The translations under genes and the position numbers were made by a program. Positions 1 through 4,089 of a stretch of 5,064 nt of DNA are shown piece after piece. The notes below the pieces were generated by a model. The model was not told the DNA's origin. It ran no database searches and was given only the letters and a program-made list of their open reading frames with translations. Positions within the stretch are counted from its first letter, which is position 1. Each line of letters opens with the position of its first letter. The stretch covers positions 1 to 5,064 of the forward strand of contig AWGX01000424.1 in the NCBI GenBank assembly GCA_000495415.1, in the 5' to 3' direction. The stretch is from Smithella sp. ME-1. Lineage in GTDB: Bacteria > Desulfobacterota > Syntrophia > Syntrophales > Smithellaceae.

Positions 1-18
1 CCCCGGCCTGCGCCGGGG
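1..18. repeat. GC-rich perfect hairpin at window edge
   Basis: CCCCGGC and GCCGGGG form a perfect 7-bp stem around a CTGC loop. No T-run follows on the + strand. It could be the stem of a terminator for a gene outside the window (either strand) or a REP-like element. The left flank is missing, so the choice cannot be made. Confidence 0.5.
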
Positions 19-53
19 CAGGCTAAGCCAACAAAGTTAGCCAAAGACCGGAG

Positions 54-74
54 GCGCATCCCGTAGGGGAGCGC
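54..74. repeat. Imperfect hairpin GCGC-A-TCCC / GGGG-A-GCGC
   Basis: GCGC (54-57) and TCCC (59-62) pair with GGGG (66-69) and GCGC (71-74) around a GTA loop. There is one A-A mismatch and one T-G wobble. It lies upstream of the operator region, has no T-tract, and its role is unknown. It may belong to the 3' end of an upstream gene or to a dispersed repeat. Confidence 0.35.
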
Positions 75-90
75 ATAGTAAATCAGATTT

Positions 91-144
91 TTACCTTGCC
101 GGTAATTACCGCCTGCAAGGTGGTAATTACCATCGAATTGGTAT
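91..144. promoter_or_regulatory. Tandem palindromic operator, probably for a TetR-type repressor
   Basis: The 10-bp palindrome GGTAATTACC occurs twice, at 101-110 and 122-131, each extendable by one base pair (100-111 and 121-132). The centres are exactly 21 bp apart, two helical turns. Further half-sites lie outside them (TTACC at 91-95, GGTAT at 140-144). It sits just upstream of the ribosome binding site of the membrane-protein gene. Such paired dyads ahead of acyl-CoA genes are typical of TetR-family repressors such as the FadR/PsrA types. That assignment is inference, because no regulator gene is in the window. No convincing -35/-10 pair was found within it. Confidence 0.6.
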
Positions 145-168
145 GAACACAACAAAGGAGGTATTGCA

Positions 169-798
169 ATGAACTTAAACAATCCAGAAGCAACCCAGCA
201 GGCATTGAACATTTTAAGAAGCGGCGACACGTTCCAGTGGTATGTCATCCCACTGCTTGTGATTGTCTTATACATCTATGCCAACGAATACGAAAAGGGC
301 AACTTCCGCGCCATTGCCGGAGGACTCGCTCTTTACATGGTGCACTGGTTTGTAGAAATTATAAACGCCTTAATCCAGCATTTTTCCGGCCATGCTCTAT
401 GGACTGTTCCATCGGGAACGGCATTTGAAATAATGGTGGGCGTCGGCATCGAAATAAGTCTGATGTTCTCTGTCGCGGGCATTGTTGTCTGTAAACTGAT
501 GCCGAAAGACCCCACGATGAAAATTATGGGCATTAACAACCGCATTGCCTTTATAATTGCCAATGCTGCCTTTGCTTCCATTCTCGAAATATTTCTGGTG
601 CGAACCCCGACATTTGTCTGGGTTTACGGATGGTGGGGAGCATTCCCTGTGTTTGTGACGGTATATATACCCTTCTTCGCCGCCGCCTGTTACGTGCATG
701 ATTGGCAGCCACGAGCGCAAAAGCTTTTTATCGGTTCGCTTTTCGCCATCAACGCCATTGCGCTAATCGTATTTGCCGGAATCCTGAAATGGATTTAA
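169..798 (+). CDS. Unrecognised six-helix integral membrane protein
   Basis: This 209-residue protein has no recognised family. Six hydrophobic segments are visible at about 22-39, 46-68, 84-108, 124-144, 148-176 and 185-207, so it is an inner-membrane protein without a separate signal peptide. Polar residues lie inside the helices: H59 and E63 in helix 2, E87 and E95 in helix 3, E140 in helix 4. A GWWGAFP motif (154-160) opens helix 5 and an HDW motif (177-179) follows it. Buried His/Glu residues suggest a membrane enzyme or a carrier of polar ligands rather than a simple anchor, but this is inference. The start is fixed by AAAGGAGGT at 154-162, six bases before the ATG. It lies behind the palindromic operator and 51 bp ahead of a crotonase gene with no terminator between, so the two are probably co-transcribed in acyl-CoA or lipid metabolism. 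Confidence 0.85.
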   Translation: MNLNNPEATQQALNILRSGDTFQWYVIPLLVIVLYIYANEYEKGNFRAIAGGLALYMVHWFVEIINALIQHFSGHALWTVPSGTAFEIMVGVGIEISLMFSVAGIVVCKLMPKDPTMKIMGINNRIAFIIANAAFASILEIFLVRTPTFVWVYGWWGAFPVFVTVYIPFFAAACYVHDWQPRAQKLFIGSLFAINAIALIVFAGILKWI

Positions 799-849
799 TT
801 TGAAAGCAATTGCTATATTTAATCTTATTCTTGGAAAAAGGAGTTATAC

Positions 850-1668
850 ATGAACGATTACGGTATCAGTCTGAAGCGCCAGGAATACATAGCCATCATT
901 ACCCTCGAACGGCCGGCAAAACAAAATGCCCTGGACCAGCATATGTTCGACTGTCTGGATAAGGTGGTAGCCGAACTCAAGCAAAGCCTTCCGCGGGTTA
1001 TCGTCCTCACCGGTGCCGGCAGCAAGGCTTTCTGTGCAGGCTTTGACGTGAATCCGGCAAATCCTTTACTTAAGTCGTTATCAGACGCGATGGAGAACCA
1101 TGACAAAGGCCCGGCGTATGACCTCGTCTACCGCATCAGAACAAGTACCGACAATCTTGTCTCACTTCCTGTTCCAGTAATTGCAGCTATTAACGGATTG
1201 GCTTACGGCGGTGGAGCTGAAATTGCTTCCCGCTGTGACCTGCGGGTAATGGATCACCAGGCCGTGATATGTTTCTCTGAGGTGCGGCTTGGCCTTATGC
1301 CTGACCATGGCGGAGTCGTGGGTCTTACCCATCTGGTAGGTGCTTCCCGGGCAGCCGATCTTATCCTAACTGCCCGAAAGGTAGGAGCTGAAGAGGCCTT
1401 GCAACTCGGTTTGATTAACCGCATCAGTGCACCGGGAAAGGCTCTGGAAGAAGCATTGTCCCTTGCGCTCTCCATCACGCAAAACGGCCCTCGTGCCGTG
1501 CGCCATGCACTATCAGTAATCAGAAAAACCAGCGATCTGACAAAACAGGAAGCCCTAGAACTGGAGACTCGGGAAGCAGCCACACTTATTGCTAGCGGCG
1601 AAAGCATCCACGGAATTACTGCCTTTCTTGCAAGGCAGAAGCCCGATTTTCCGGAACCAGAAGAATAA
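850..1668 (+). CDS. Enoyl-CoA hydratase/isomerase (crotonase) family protein
   Basis: This 272-residue protein matches the full length of a single-domain crotonase. Family enzymes act on acyl-CoA thioesters in the cytoplasm, most often adding water to trans-2-enoyl-CoA in beta-oxidation. The first oxyanion-hole region is KAFCAGFDV (59-67) and the second is the GGG of LAYGGGAEI (117-125). The two catalytic glutamates of true hydratases are both in place: E124 in GGGAE and E144 in FSEVRLGLMP. The C-terminal GITAFLARQKPDF (255-267) is the usual family ending. AAAGGAG at 837-843 supports the start. It is the second gene behind the TetR-like operator region, so induction by an acyl-CoA is plausible. 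Both Glu residues favour hydratase chemistry over decarboxylase or dehalogenase branches, but chain length and exact substrate cannot be read from the sequence. Confidence 0.93.
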   Translation: MNDYGISLKRQEYIAIITLERPAKQNALDQHMFDCLDKVVAELKQSLPRVIVLTGAGSKAFCAGFDVNPANPLLKSLSDAMENHDKGPAYDLVYRIRTSTDNLVSLPVPVIAAINGLAYGGGAEIASRCDLRVMDHQAVICFSEVRLGLMPDHGGVVGLTHLVGASRAADLILTARKVGAEEALQLGLINRISAPGKALEEALSLALSITQNGPRAVRHALSVIRKTSDLTKQEALELETREAATLIASGESIHGITAFLARQKPDFPEPEE

Positions 1669-1671
1669 TGA

Positions 1672-1688
1672 ATCGGCTGAAAACCGAT
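1672..1688 (+). terminator. Weak hairpin after the crotonase gene
   Basis: ATCGG (1672-1676) and CCGAT (1684-1688) form a 5-bp stem three bases after the crotonase stop codon. No T-run follows, so termination here would be weak. The better + strand terminator is about 300 bp further on. Confidence 0.2.
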
Positions 1689-1697
1689 CACCAATTA

Positions 1698-1844
1698 TTA
1701 TGATGAATCAAGAATAAACTTGATTCCATGCCTTTCACTCTGCAAATAACAAATATATCCTTCAAAAACCTTACCATCATAACGTCCCGCTTTATATGAG
1801 GAAGCGTCATACATCTGCTCCATATTGTTTACACAAAACGTCAT
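1698..1844 (-). CDS. Possible 48-residue protein or gene remnant, unrecognised
   Basis: On the minus strand an open frame encodes 48 residues from ATG at 1844, beginning MTFCVNNMEQMYDASSY and ending GIKFILDSS. The composition looks protein-like, with a balanced hydrophobic and charged mix and an aromatic-rich centre (YKAGRYDGKVFEGYICYL, residues 18-34). The same frame stays open upstream to a TGA at 1893-1895, adding 16 protein-like residues (LYTTAIAHNSQPLFAW) that have no normal start codon. No Shine-Dalgarno sequence precedes ATG 1844 or the internal ATGs. It is therefore either a leaderless or weakly translated small gene, or the surviving 3' part of a decayed gene. It is convergent with the crotonase gene. 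Family not recognised; a chance open frame remains possible. Confidence 0.35.
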   Translation of the reverse strand: MTFCVNNMEQMYDASSYKAGRYDGKVFEGYICYLQSERHGIKFILDSS

Positions 1845-1858
1845 CCACGCAAATAAAG

Positions 1859-1897
1859 GTTGACTATTATGCGCTATTGCTGTAGTGTACAGTCAAC
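1859..1897. promoter_or_regulatory. Inverted repeat GTTGACT/AGTCAAC with promoter-like boxes on both strands
   Basis: GTTGACT (1859-1865) and AGTCAAC (1891-1897) are perfect inverted copies with 25 bp between. On the + strand TTGACT (1860-1865) is followed after 17 bp by TAGTGT (1883-1888), a fair sigma-70 promoter pointing to the cold-shock gene. On the minus strand TTGACT (1896-1891) is followed after 19 bp by CATAAT (1871-1866), pointing to the small minus-strand frame. The + promoter would give a leader of about 165 nt for the cold-shock mRNA. The arms might instead be a protein-binding site. Confidence 0.4.
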
Positions 1898-1965
1898 TTC
1901 GGATATTTTTGAAATAAAGATGCGAAGATAAGAGTTGAATTTAGACATTTTGAAGCACATAGGCT

Positions 1966-2002
1966 AGCTACCAGGTACTTTGGAATCTTGGTGGCTTTTT
2001 TT
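1966..2002 (+). terminator. Intrinsic terminator in the leader of the cold-shock gene
   Basis: AGCTACCAGG (1966-1975) pairs with CTTGGTGGCT (1987-1996) over 10 bp with two G-T wobbles and an 11-nt loop. A run of seven Ts follows (1996-2002). It lies 57 bp before the cold-shock start codon. It may end transcripts from the crotonase operon. If transcription starts near 1895, it is instead an attenuator inside the cold-shock leader. Confidence 0.7.
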
Positions 2003-2059
2003 ATTTCTGTCATCGTGCTGATTCGACTTTTAAAAATTTATGAAAGGAGGATTAGAGCT

Positions 2060-2260
2060 ATGTCAGAAGGTAAAGTAAAATGGTTTAATGAAAAGAAAGG
2101 CTTCGGATTCATCGAAAAGGATAGCGGTGGTGATGTATTTGTTCATGCTAACGCTATTCAAGCCAGCGGCTTAACGACTTTAAATGAAGGCCAGCGTGTC
2201 AGTTTCGACATCACCGCGGGCAAAAAAGGTCCGTCAGCAGAAAACGTGCAAGCACTGTAA
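2060..2260 (+). CDS. csp: CspA-family cold-shock protein (single CSD domain)
   Basis: This 66-residue protein is one complete cold-shock domain, the normal length for CspA-type proteins. These small beta-barrels bind single-stranded RNA and DNA and melt RNA secondary structure. The opening GKVKWFN (4-10), the RNP1 motif KGFGFI (13-18) and the RNP2 motif VFVHA (26-30) are all intact, with the usual aromatic contacts W8, F15, F17 and F27. The family ending [10 protein letters not shown] (57-66) is also present. The start is ATG 2060 behind AAAGGAGG (2043-2050). A longer in-frame reading from a TTG at 1988 would start inside the terminator hairpin and adds residues no CspA protein has. A terminator precedes it in the leader and another follows it, so it may be monocistronic and leader-controlled. 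Which paralogue this is cannot be said. Confidence 0.96.
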   Translation: MSEGKVKWFNEKKGFGFIEKDSGGDVFVHANAIQASGLTTLNEGQRVSFDITAGKKGPSAENVQAL

Positions 2261-2272
2261 TCAAATCATGTT

Positions 2273-2323
2273 AATAGAAAAGGCATTCCATGAACTCAGT
2301 TTCCTGAAGTGCCTTTCTATTTT
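2273..2323 (+). terminator. Intrinsic terminator after the cold-shock gene
   Basis: AATAGAAAAGGCA (2273-2285) pairs with TGCCTTTCTATT (2310-2321) with one bulged A. The inner TTC/GAA extends the stem. The 3' arm runs into TTTTC. It begins 12 bp after the stop codon and separates the cold-shock gene from the small genes downstream, although some read-through into them is possible. Confidence 0.75.
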
Positions 2324-2339
2324 CAACTTGTTCAGTAAC

Positions 2340-2362
2340 ACCTGAAAGAAAGGCAAACAGGT
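2340..2362 (+). promoter_or_regulatory. Small hairpin holding a purine-rich possible Shine-Dalgarno
   Basis: ACCTG (2340-2344) and CAGGT (2358-2362) form a 5-bp stem whose 13-nt loop contains AAAGAAAGG. It ends nine bases before the ATG of the 63-residue protein. It could modulate initiation, but the stem is short and could be chance. Confidence 0.2.
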
Positions 2363-2370
2363 ATTAGAGA

Positions 2371-2562
2371 ATGGGAAATTCTATGTACAACCTTGGTCAG
2401 ACCGCCAAGTTAAAAGCACAACAGCGGAAACAAATGGATAGGGATGCAAAGCGCCGGATAGTTAAGCAGAGTAAGGCTAATATAAAGTCGAGCACACCGG
2501 ACAAAAACTTGGACATAGCCGAATCTAGCCGTGTGGCAGATATCGCCGAAGTCACGGCATAA
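2371..2562 (+). CDS. Unrecognised small basic protein next to csp (63 aa)
   Basis: This small protein has two halves. Residues 13-45 carry almost all of its 13 Lys/Arg residues in a likely helix (AKLKAQQRKQMDRDAKRRI, 12-30). The tail (44-60) carries five of its seven acidic residues. It has no Cys, no membrane segment and no known catalytic motif. The strongly charged helix suggests nucleic-acid or ribosome association, which is inference. Start choice is uncertain. ATG 2371 has only weak upstream purines, and ATG 2383 (MYNLGQTAKL) is an in-frame alternative 12 bp on. A CAGGT/ACCTG hairpin (2340-2362) surrounds the best AAAGG, so translation may be structure-dependent. It lies 110 bp after csp, beyond a terminator, and opens a run of five small same-strand genes. 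Confidence 0.65.
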   Translation: MGNSMYNLGQTAKLKAQQRKQMDRDAKRRIVKQSKANIKSSTPDKNLDIAESSRVADIAEVTA

Positions 2563-2583
2563 TAGATCTGCCGTCAAATAGAG

Positions 2584-2609
2584 TCCATTCTAGAAATGGA
2601 AAAATAATT
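2584..2609 (+). terminator. Weak terminator-like hairpin after the 63-aa gene
   Basis: TCCATT (2584-2589) and AATGGA (2595-2600) form a 6-bp stem with a CTAGA loop, followed by an A-rich stretch and then TTTT. The stem is AT-rich and the T-run short, so termination would be partial at best. Confidence 0.25.
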
Positions 2610-2641
2610 TTGATGAGTTTGTCTAATATTAAGGAGGTATC

Positions 2642-2755
2642 ATGAGCCAGCACAGAAAAGAACGGACAAAGGAATTGGACCGCAAAAGAAGAAGACGGGA
2701 GCAGAGTTTGAAGATTCGGGCAAAAGAGAGTAAGCCTTTACACAAGAAGAAATAG
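2642..2755 (+). CDS. Extremely basic 37-residue micropeptide
   Basis: A near-perfect AAGGAGGT (2631-2638) precedes an ATG and a 37-codon frame ending in TAG. The product has 17 Lys/Arg and 2 His against 5 acidic residues, a net charge of about +12. A polyarginine core (RKRRRRE, 14-20) is central and the C-terminus is PLHKKK. It is predicted to be one charged helix without Cys or membrane segment. Such a peptide could hardly avoid binding RNA, DNA or the ribosome, but no function is recognised. The Shine-Dalgarno is the best in the small-gene run, though the gap to the ATG is short (four bases after GGAGG). It sits 79 bp after the 63-residue basic protein and 34 bp before the next small gene, and is probably co-transcribed with them. 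Confidence 0.7.
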   Translation: MSQHRKERTKELDRKRRRREQSLKIRAKESKPLHKKK

Positions 2756-2789
2756 GCAAGCGTGGGGAACCATAAAAAGGAATTTAAAT

Positions 2790-2966
2790 ATGAAGGATGA
2801 GAACGGTCAAGCATTTCCCAATAGCGACTATCGGAGAAGTAACTGGTGCGACTCAAACCGTGACATCATAGAAGCTTTAATGAATTCAAAGGAATTACTC
2901 AGAAAAACAAGAGAACTTATATATCAGGAATCAAAGGATGGTGAGTTAACATGTGGGAAGTCTTAA
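2790..2966 (+). CDS. Unrecognised small soluble protein (58 aa), overlaps next gene
   Basis: The frame starts at ATG 2790 behind AAAAAGGAA (2774-2782) and ends at TAA 2964-2966. The product begins MKDENGQAFPNSDYRRSNW and then forms a probable amphipathic helix (DIIEALMNSKELLRKTREL, 25-43). Two cysteines, C20 and C55, are present but not in a metal-binding spacing. There is no signal peptide or membrane segment. The gene overlaps the start of the following gene by 16 bp, which suggests one transcript and linked translation. The family is not recognised. The helix could mediate pairing with one of the neighbouring small proteins, which is inference. Confidence 0.6.
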   Translation: MKDENGQAFPNSDYRRSNWCDSNRDIIEALMNSKELLRKTRELIYQESKDGELTCGKS

Positions 2967-3163
2967 GTACTGTTGGTGACGATATTAGAAGTGATAGACA
3001 AGAAGTCCTCGGAGGATGGATTGTCAGAACATTTAAAACAGATGAGTATGGTCATGCAGTGGATCATGCTTTTGTCAGTGATCCAAATCACAAATGGAAG
3101 GTGTATAAGGAACCATCTAAAACAAAAAAACCTTTTAAAAAAGGAGATATTAAAAATGTATAA
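2951..3163 (+). CDS. Unrecognised small protein (70 aa) in overlapping small-gene run
   Basis: ATG 2951 follows AAAGGATGGTGAG (2933-2945). The 70-residue product reads like a small beta-rich domain (LGGWIVRTFKTDEYGHAV, 20-37, then FVSDPNHKWKVY, 41-52) followed by a basic, disordered tail (KTKKPFKKGDIKNV, 57-70). It has no Cys, membrane segment or known motif. It overlaps the previous gene by 16 bp and the next by 8 bp, the latter in the typical ATG-inside-stop-region arrangement of translational coupling. A different reading frame stays open across most of this stretch (from ATG 2973). It is judged non-coding here because its own start lacks a ribosome site and a strong one lies at the internal ATG 3156. 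Confidence 0.65.
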   Translation: MWEVLSTVGDDIRSDRQEVLGGWIVRTFKTDEYGHAVDHAFVSDPNHKWKVYKEPSKTKKPFKKGDIKNV

Positions 3164-3332
3164 TATCGCTTGTGAAACAGGTAACCTTCTAAATGGCATG
3201 TTCAATTTCATAGGAGCAACCTGGTTTATGGGTCCCTGTCGGAACTACGGATATATCATTGCTATTATTTTGGTATTATCTCTTCTAGGCACTATGGGCA
3301 AGGCTGTCTATAACACAGTCAAATACAAATAA
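3156..3332 (+). CDS. Small single-pass membrane protein (58 aa), unrecognised
   Basis: The start is ATG 3156, placed by AAGGAGATAT (3141-3150) inside the end of the preceding gene; the two overlap by 8 bp. The 58-residue product has one clear membrane helix (YGYIIAIILVLSLLGTMG, 31-48). A polar amino end carries two cysteines (C6, C28), and the carboxyl end is short and basic (NTVKYK). The segment before the helix is also aromatic and hydrophobic (MFNFIGATWFMGP, 15-27) and may lie in the membrane surface. Size and layout recall holin-like, toxin-like or small inner-membrane regulatory peptides, but no family is recognised. The overlap with the 70-residue gene implies that the two are made together and may interact. 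Confidence 0.65.
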   Translation: MYNIACETGNLLNGMFNFIGATWFMGPCRNYGYIIAIILVLSLLGTMGKAVYNTVKYK

Positions 3333-3377
3333 GATATACCTTAGCGGCAGAACATAGAACGTTAAACAGTCTTTTCC

Positions 3378-3403
3378 TTCACCCTTCATTTTTCACCATT
3401 CAT
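3378..3403. repeat. Two near-identical 12-bp direct repeats
   Basis: TTCACCCTTCAT (3378-3389) and TTCACCATTCAT (3392-3403) differ at one base and are 14 bp apart. They lie between convergent small genes and cover the stop codon of the minus-strand one. This looks like a short low-complexity minisatellite. No hairpin terminator was seen in 3333-3399. Confidence 0.4.
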
Positions 3404-3600
3404 ATATCAAGCTTCTTCAAAATCGGGTCGTCATACCGGAATATATTGGTGGTTTTCGTTTTGTCATCATAAATAAGAACGACCAATCCTTTTTCCAGCT
3501 TTTGCTTTACCTGCATTGGATTGCCCGCGGTAATAGTGCCATTGTGAATTAGATTTCCCCGCAAAATATCTTTTTCTTTTTCCGCAAATTCCTTTGGCAT
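3400..3600 (-). CDS. Unrecognised small protein (66 aa), possibly truncated
   Basis: The minus-strand frame runs from ATG 3600 to TGA 3400-3402. The product opens with a charged helix (MPKEFAEKEKDILRGN, 1-16). A GTITAGNPMQVKQKLEKGL stretch (21-39) follows, then a probable beta hairpin (VVLIYDDKTKTTNIFRYDD, 40-58) and ILKKLDI. It reads as a folded small alpha/beta domain with no Cys or membrane segment. No Shine-Dalgarno precedes the ATG, and the frame continues open upstream for ten more codons to a TAG without a good start. It may therefore be the C-terminal part of a broken gene, or be poorly translated. It converges on the + strand small-gene run. The family is not recognised. Confidence 0.5.
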   Translation of the reverse strand: MPKEFAEKEKDILRGNLIHNGTITAGNPMQVKQKLEKGLVVLIYDDKTKTTNIFRYDDPILKKLDI

Positions 3601-3602
3601 GA

Positions 3603-3764
3603 GAAAAACCGACAGGCGCGGACAGATGCACTAAAACCAACGCAGTGGATAAAAATGGTCTTCCTGCCCGCTCTCAAAAAGACATAAAAAAAGTGCGACA
3701 ATTTGTTGAGGAATCCAGGCGAGCAGATGAGGTTATAAGGGGAAAGAGAAGATTTAATTTTTAA
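3603..3764 (+). pseudogene. Possible remnant of a small + strand gene lacking a start
   Basis: After an in-frame TGA at 3600-3602 the frame runs 53 codons to TAA 3762-3764. The product looks coding: NAVDKNGLPARSQKDIKKV, then RQFVEESRRADEVIRGKRR and FNF. It has no ATG and only one poor GTG (near 3645) without a ribosome site. The neighbouring frame has ATG 3599 (MRKTDRRGQMH, then stop at 3632-3634), so a single-base frameshift near 3625 would join a start to this frame. That makes a decayed gene the simplest reading, with a chance open frame as the alternative. The ATG overlaps the start codon of the minus-strand gene in the palindrome CATG (3598-3601). Confidence 0.3.
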
Positions 3765-3789
3765 GTAATTATGCAGTTAAGAAACTGAT

Positions 3790-3842
3790 GGACGGTTGAT
3801 CGCGAAGAGTGACTGGTGAATCACCATCTCCTCAAGCCGTCC
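3790..3842. repeat. 53-nt structured inverted repeat between genes
   Basis: GGACGGTTGA (3790-3799) pairs with TCAAGCCGTCC (3832-3842) with one bulged G. Inside is a second hairpin, TGGTG (3814-3818) with CACCA (3822-3826). The region between the genes at 3764 and 3881 holds no convincing protein gene. A CCTCAAG heptamer is repeated at 3830-3836 and 3844-3850. Candidates are a REP/MITE-like dispersed element or a small structured RNA. Neither strand has a T-run, so it is not a normal terminator. Confidence 0.5.
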
Positions 3843-3880
3843 CCCTCAAGGAAGGGTATATTCTTACGCGGGAACTGCGA

Positions 3881-4051
3881 TTAGCTATATTTTTTGATTA
3901 CTTCTATTCTTTCATTTTCAGGCAGAGATTTAAGATATGATTTCCACCCCGGACACCAGCGTAGATGCCATTTCCAGATTTTACTGATTATGGAATTCGG
4001 TTTTTTATCATAACGTGATTTCATGCTGCAACTTGCACATTTACTTTCCAT
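3881..4051 (-). CDS. Unrecognised 56-aa Cys- and Trp-containing small protein
   Basis: GAAGGAGG on the minus strand (4066-4059) places the start at ATG 4051. A longer in-frame reading to 4129 would run into a terminator hairpin and is rejected. The product has an N-terminal C5-x2-C8 pair (KCASCSMKSRYDKKP, 4-18). A tryptophan-rich helix with a third cysteine follows (IWKWHLRWCPGWKSYL, 25-40), then a charged end (SLPENERIEVIKKYS, 42-56). Two Cys in CxxC plus C33 and H29 could bind a metal or act in thiol chemistry, but the set is not a recognised zinc ribbon. The tight WHLRWCPGWKSY core suggests a conserved family; no name is known to me. It lies 112 bp downstream of the phasin gene on the same strand, beyond a strong terminator, so it needs read-through or its own promoter. 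Confidence 0.75.
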   Translation of the reverse strand: MESKCASCSMKSRYDKKPNSIISKIWKWHLRWCPGWKSYLKSLPENERIEVIKKYS

Positions 4052-4089
4052 GATAAATCCTCCTTCACTAAATTTTTTTAATATTGATA

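Noticed and set aside
333..720. Open frames on the minus strand opposite the membrane-protein gene
   Set aside because: No ribosome sites and low-quality translations. They mirror the codons of a convincing + strand gene.
1254..1694. 146-codon minus-strand frame opposite the crotonase gene
   Set aside because: It is fully explained as the antisense of a gene with intact catalytic motifs. The Ser/Arg-rich composition is typical of such shadows.
1988..2059. TTG-started N-terminal extension of the cold-shock protein
   Set aside because: It would begin inside the 3' arm of a terminator hairpin and its T-run. The strong AAAGGAGG and the family's normal length place the start at 2060.
2629..2856. 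75-codon minus-strand frame over the small-gene run
   Set aside because: It is antisense to the 37-residue peptide with an ideal ribosome site, and its Ser/Leu/Arg/Phe-rich make-up reflects Lys/Arg codons read backwards.
2973..3155. Upstream extension of the small membrane protein to ATG 2973
   Set aside because: ATG 2973 has no ribosome site and the frame overlaps the better-supported 70-residue gene. AAGGAGATAT directs initiation at 3156.
3378..3403. CRISPR-like repeats
   Set aside because: Only two 12-bp copies separated by two bases, so no spacers and no array.
3772..3832. 16-codon minus-strand frame starting MVIHQSLFAINRP
   Set aside because: Too short to support, and it overlaps the structured inverted repeat, which explains its sequence pattern.
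3790..3842. Integron attC site
   Set aside because: The stem lacks the GTTRRRY and RYYYAAC core sites and no integrase or cassette array is present.
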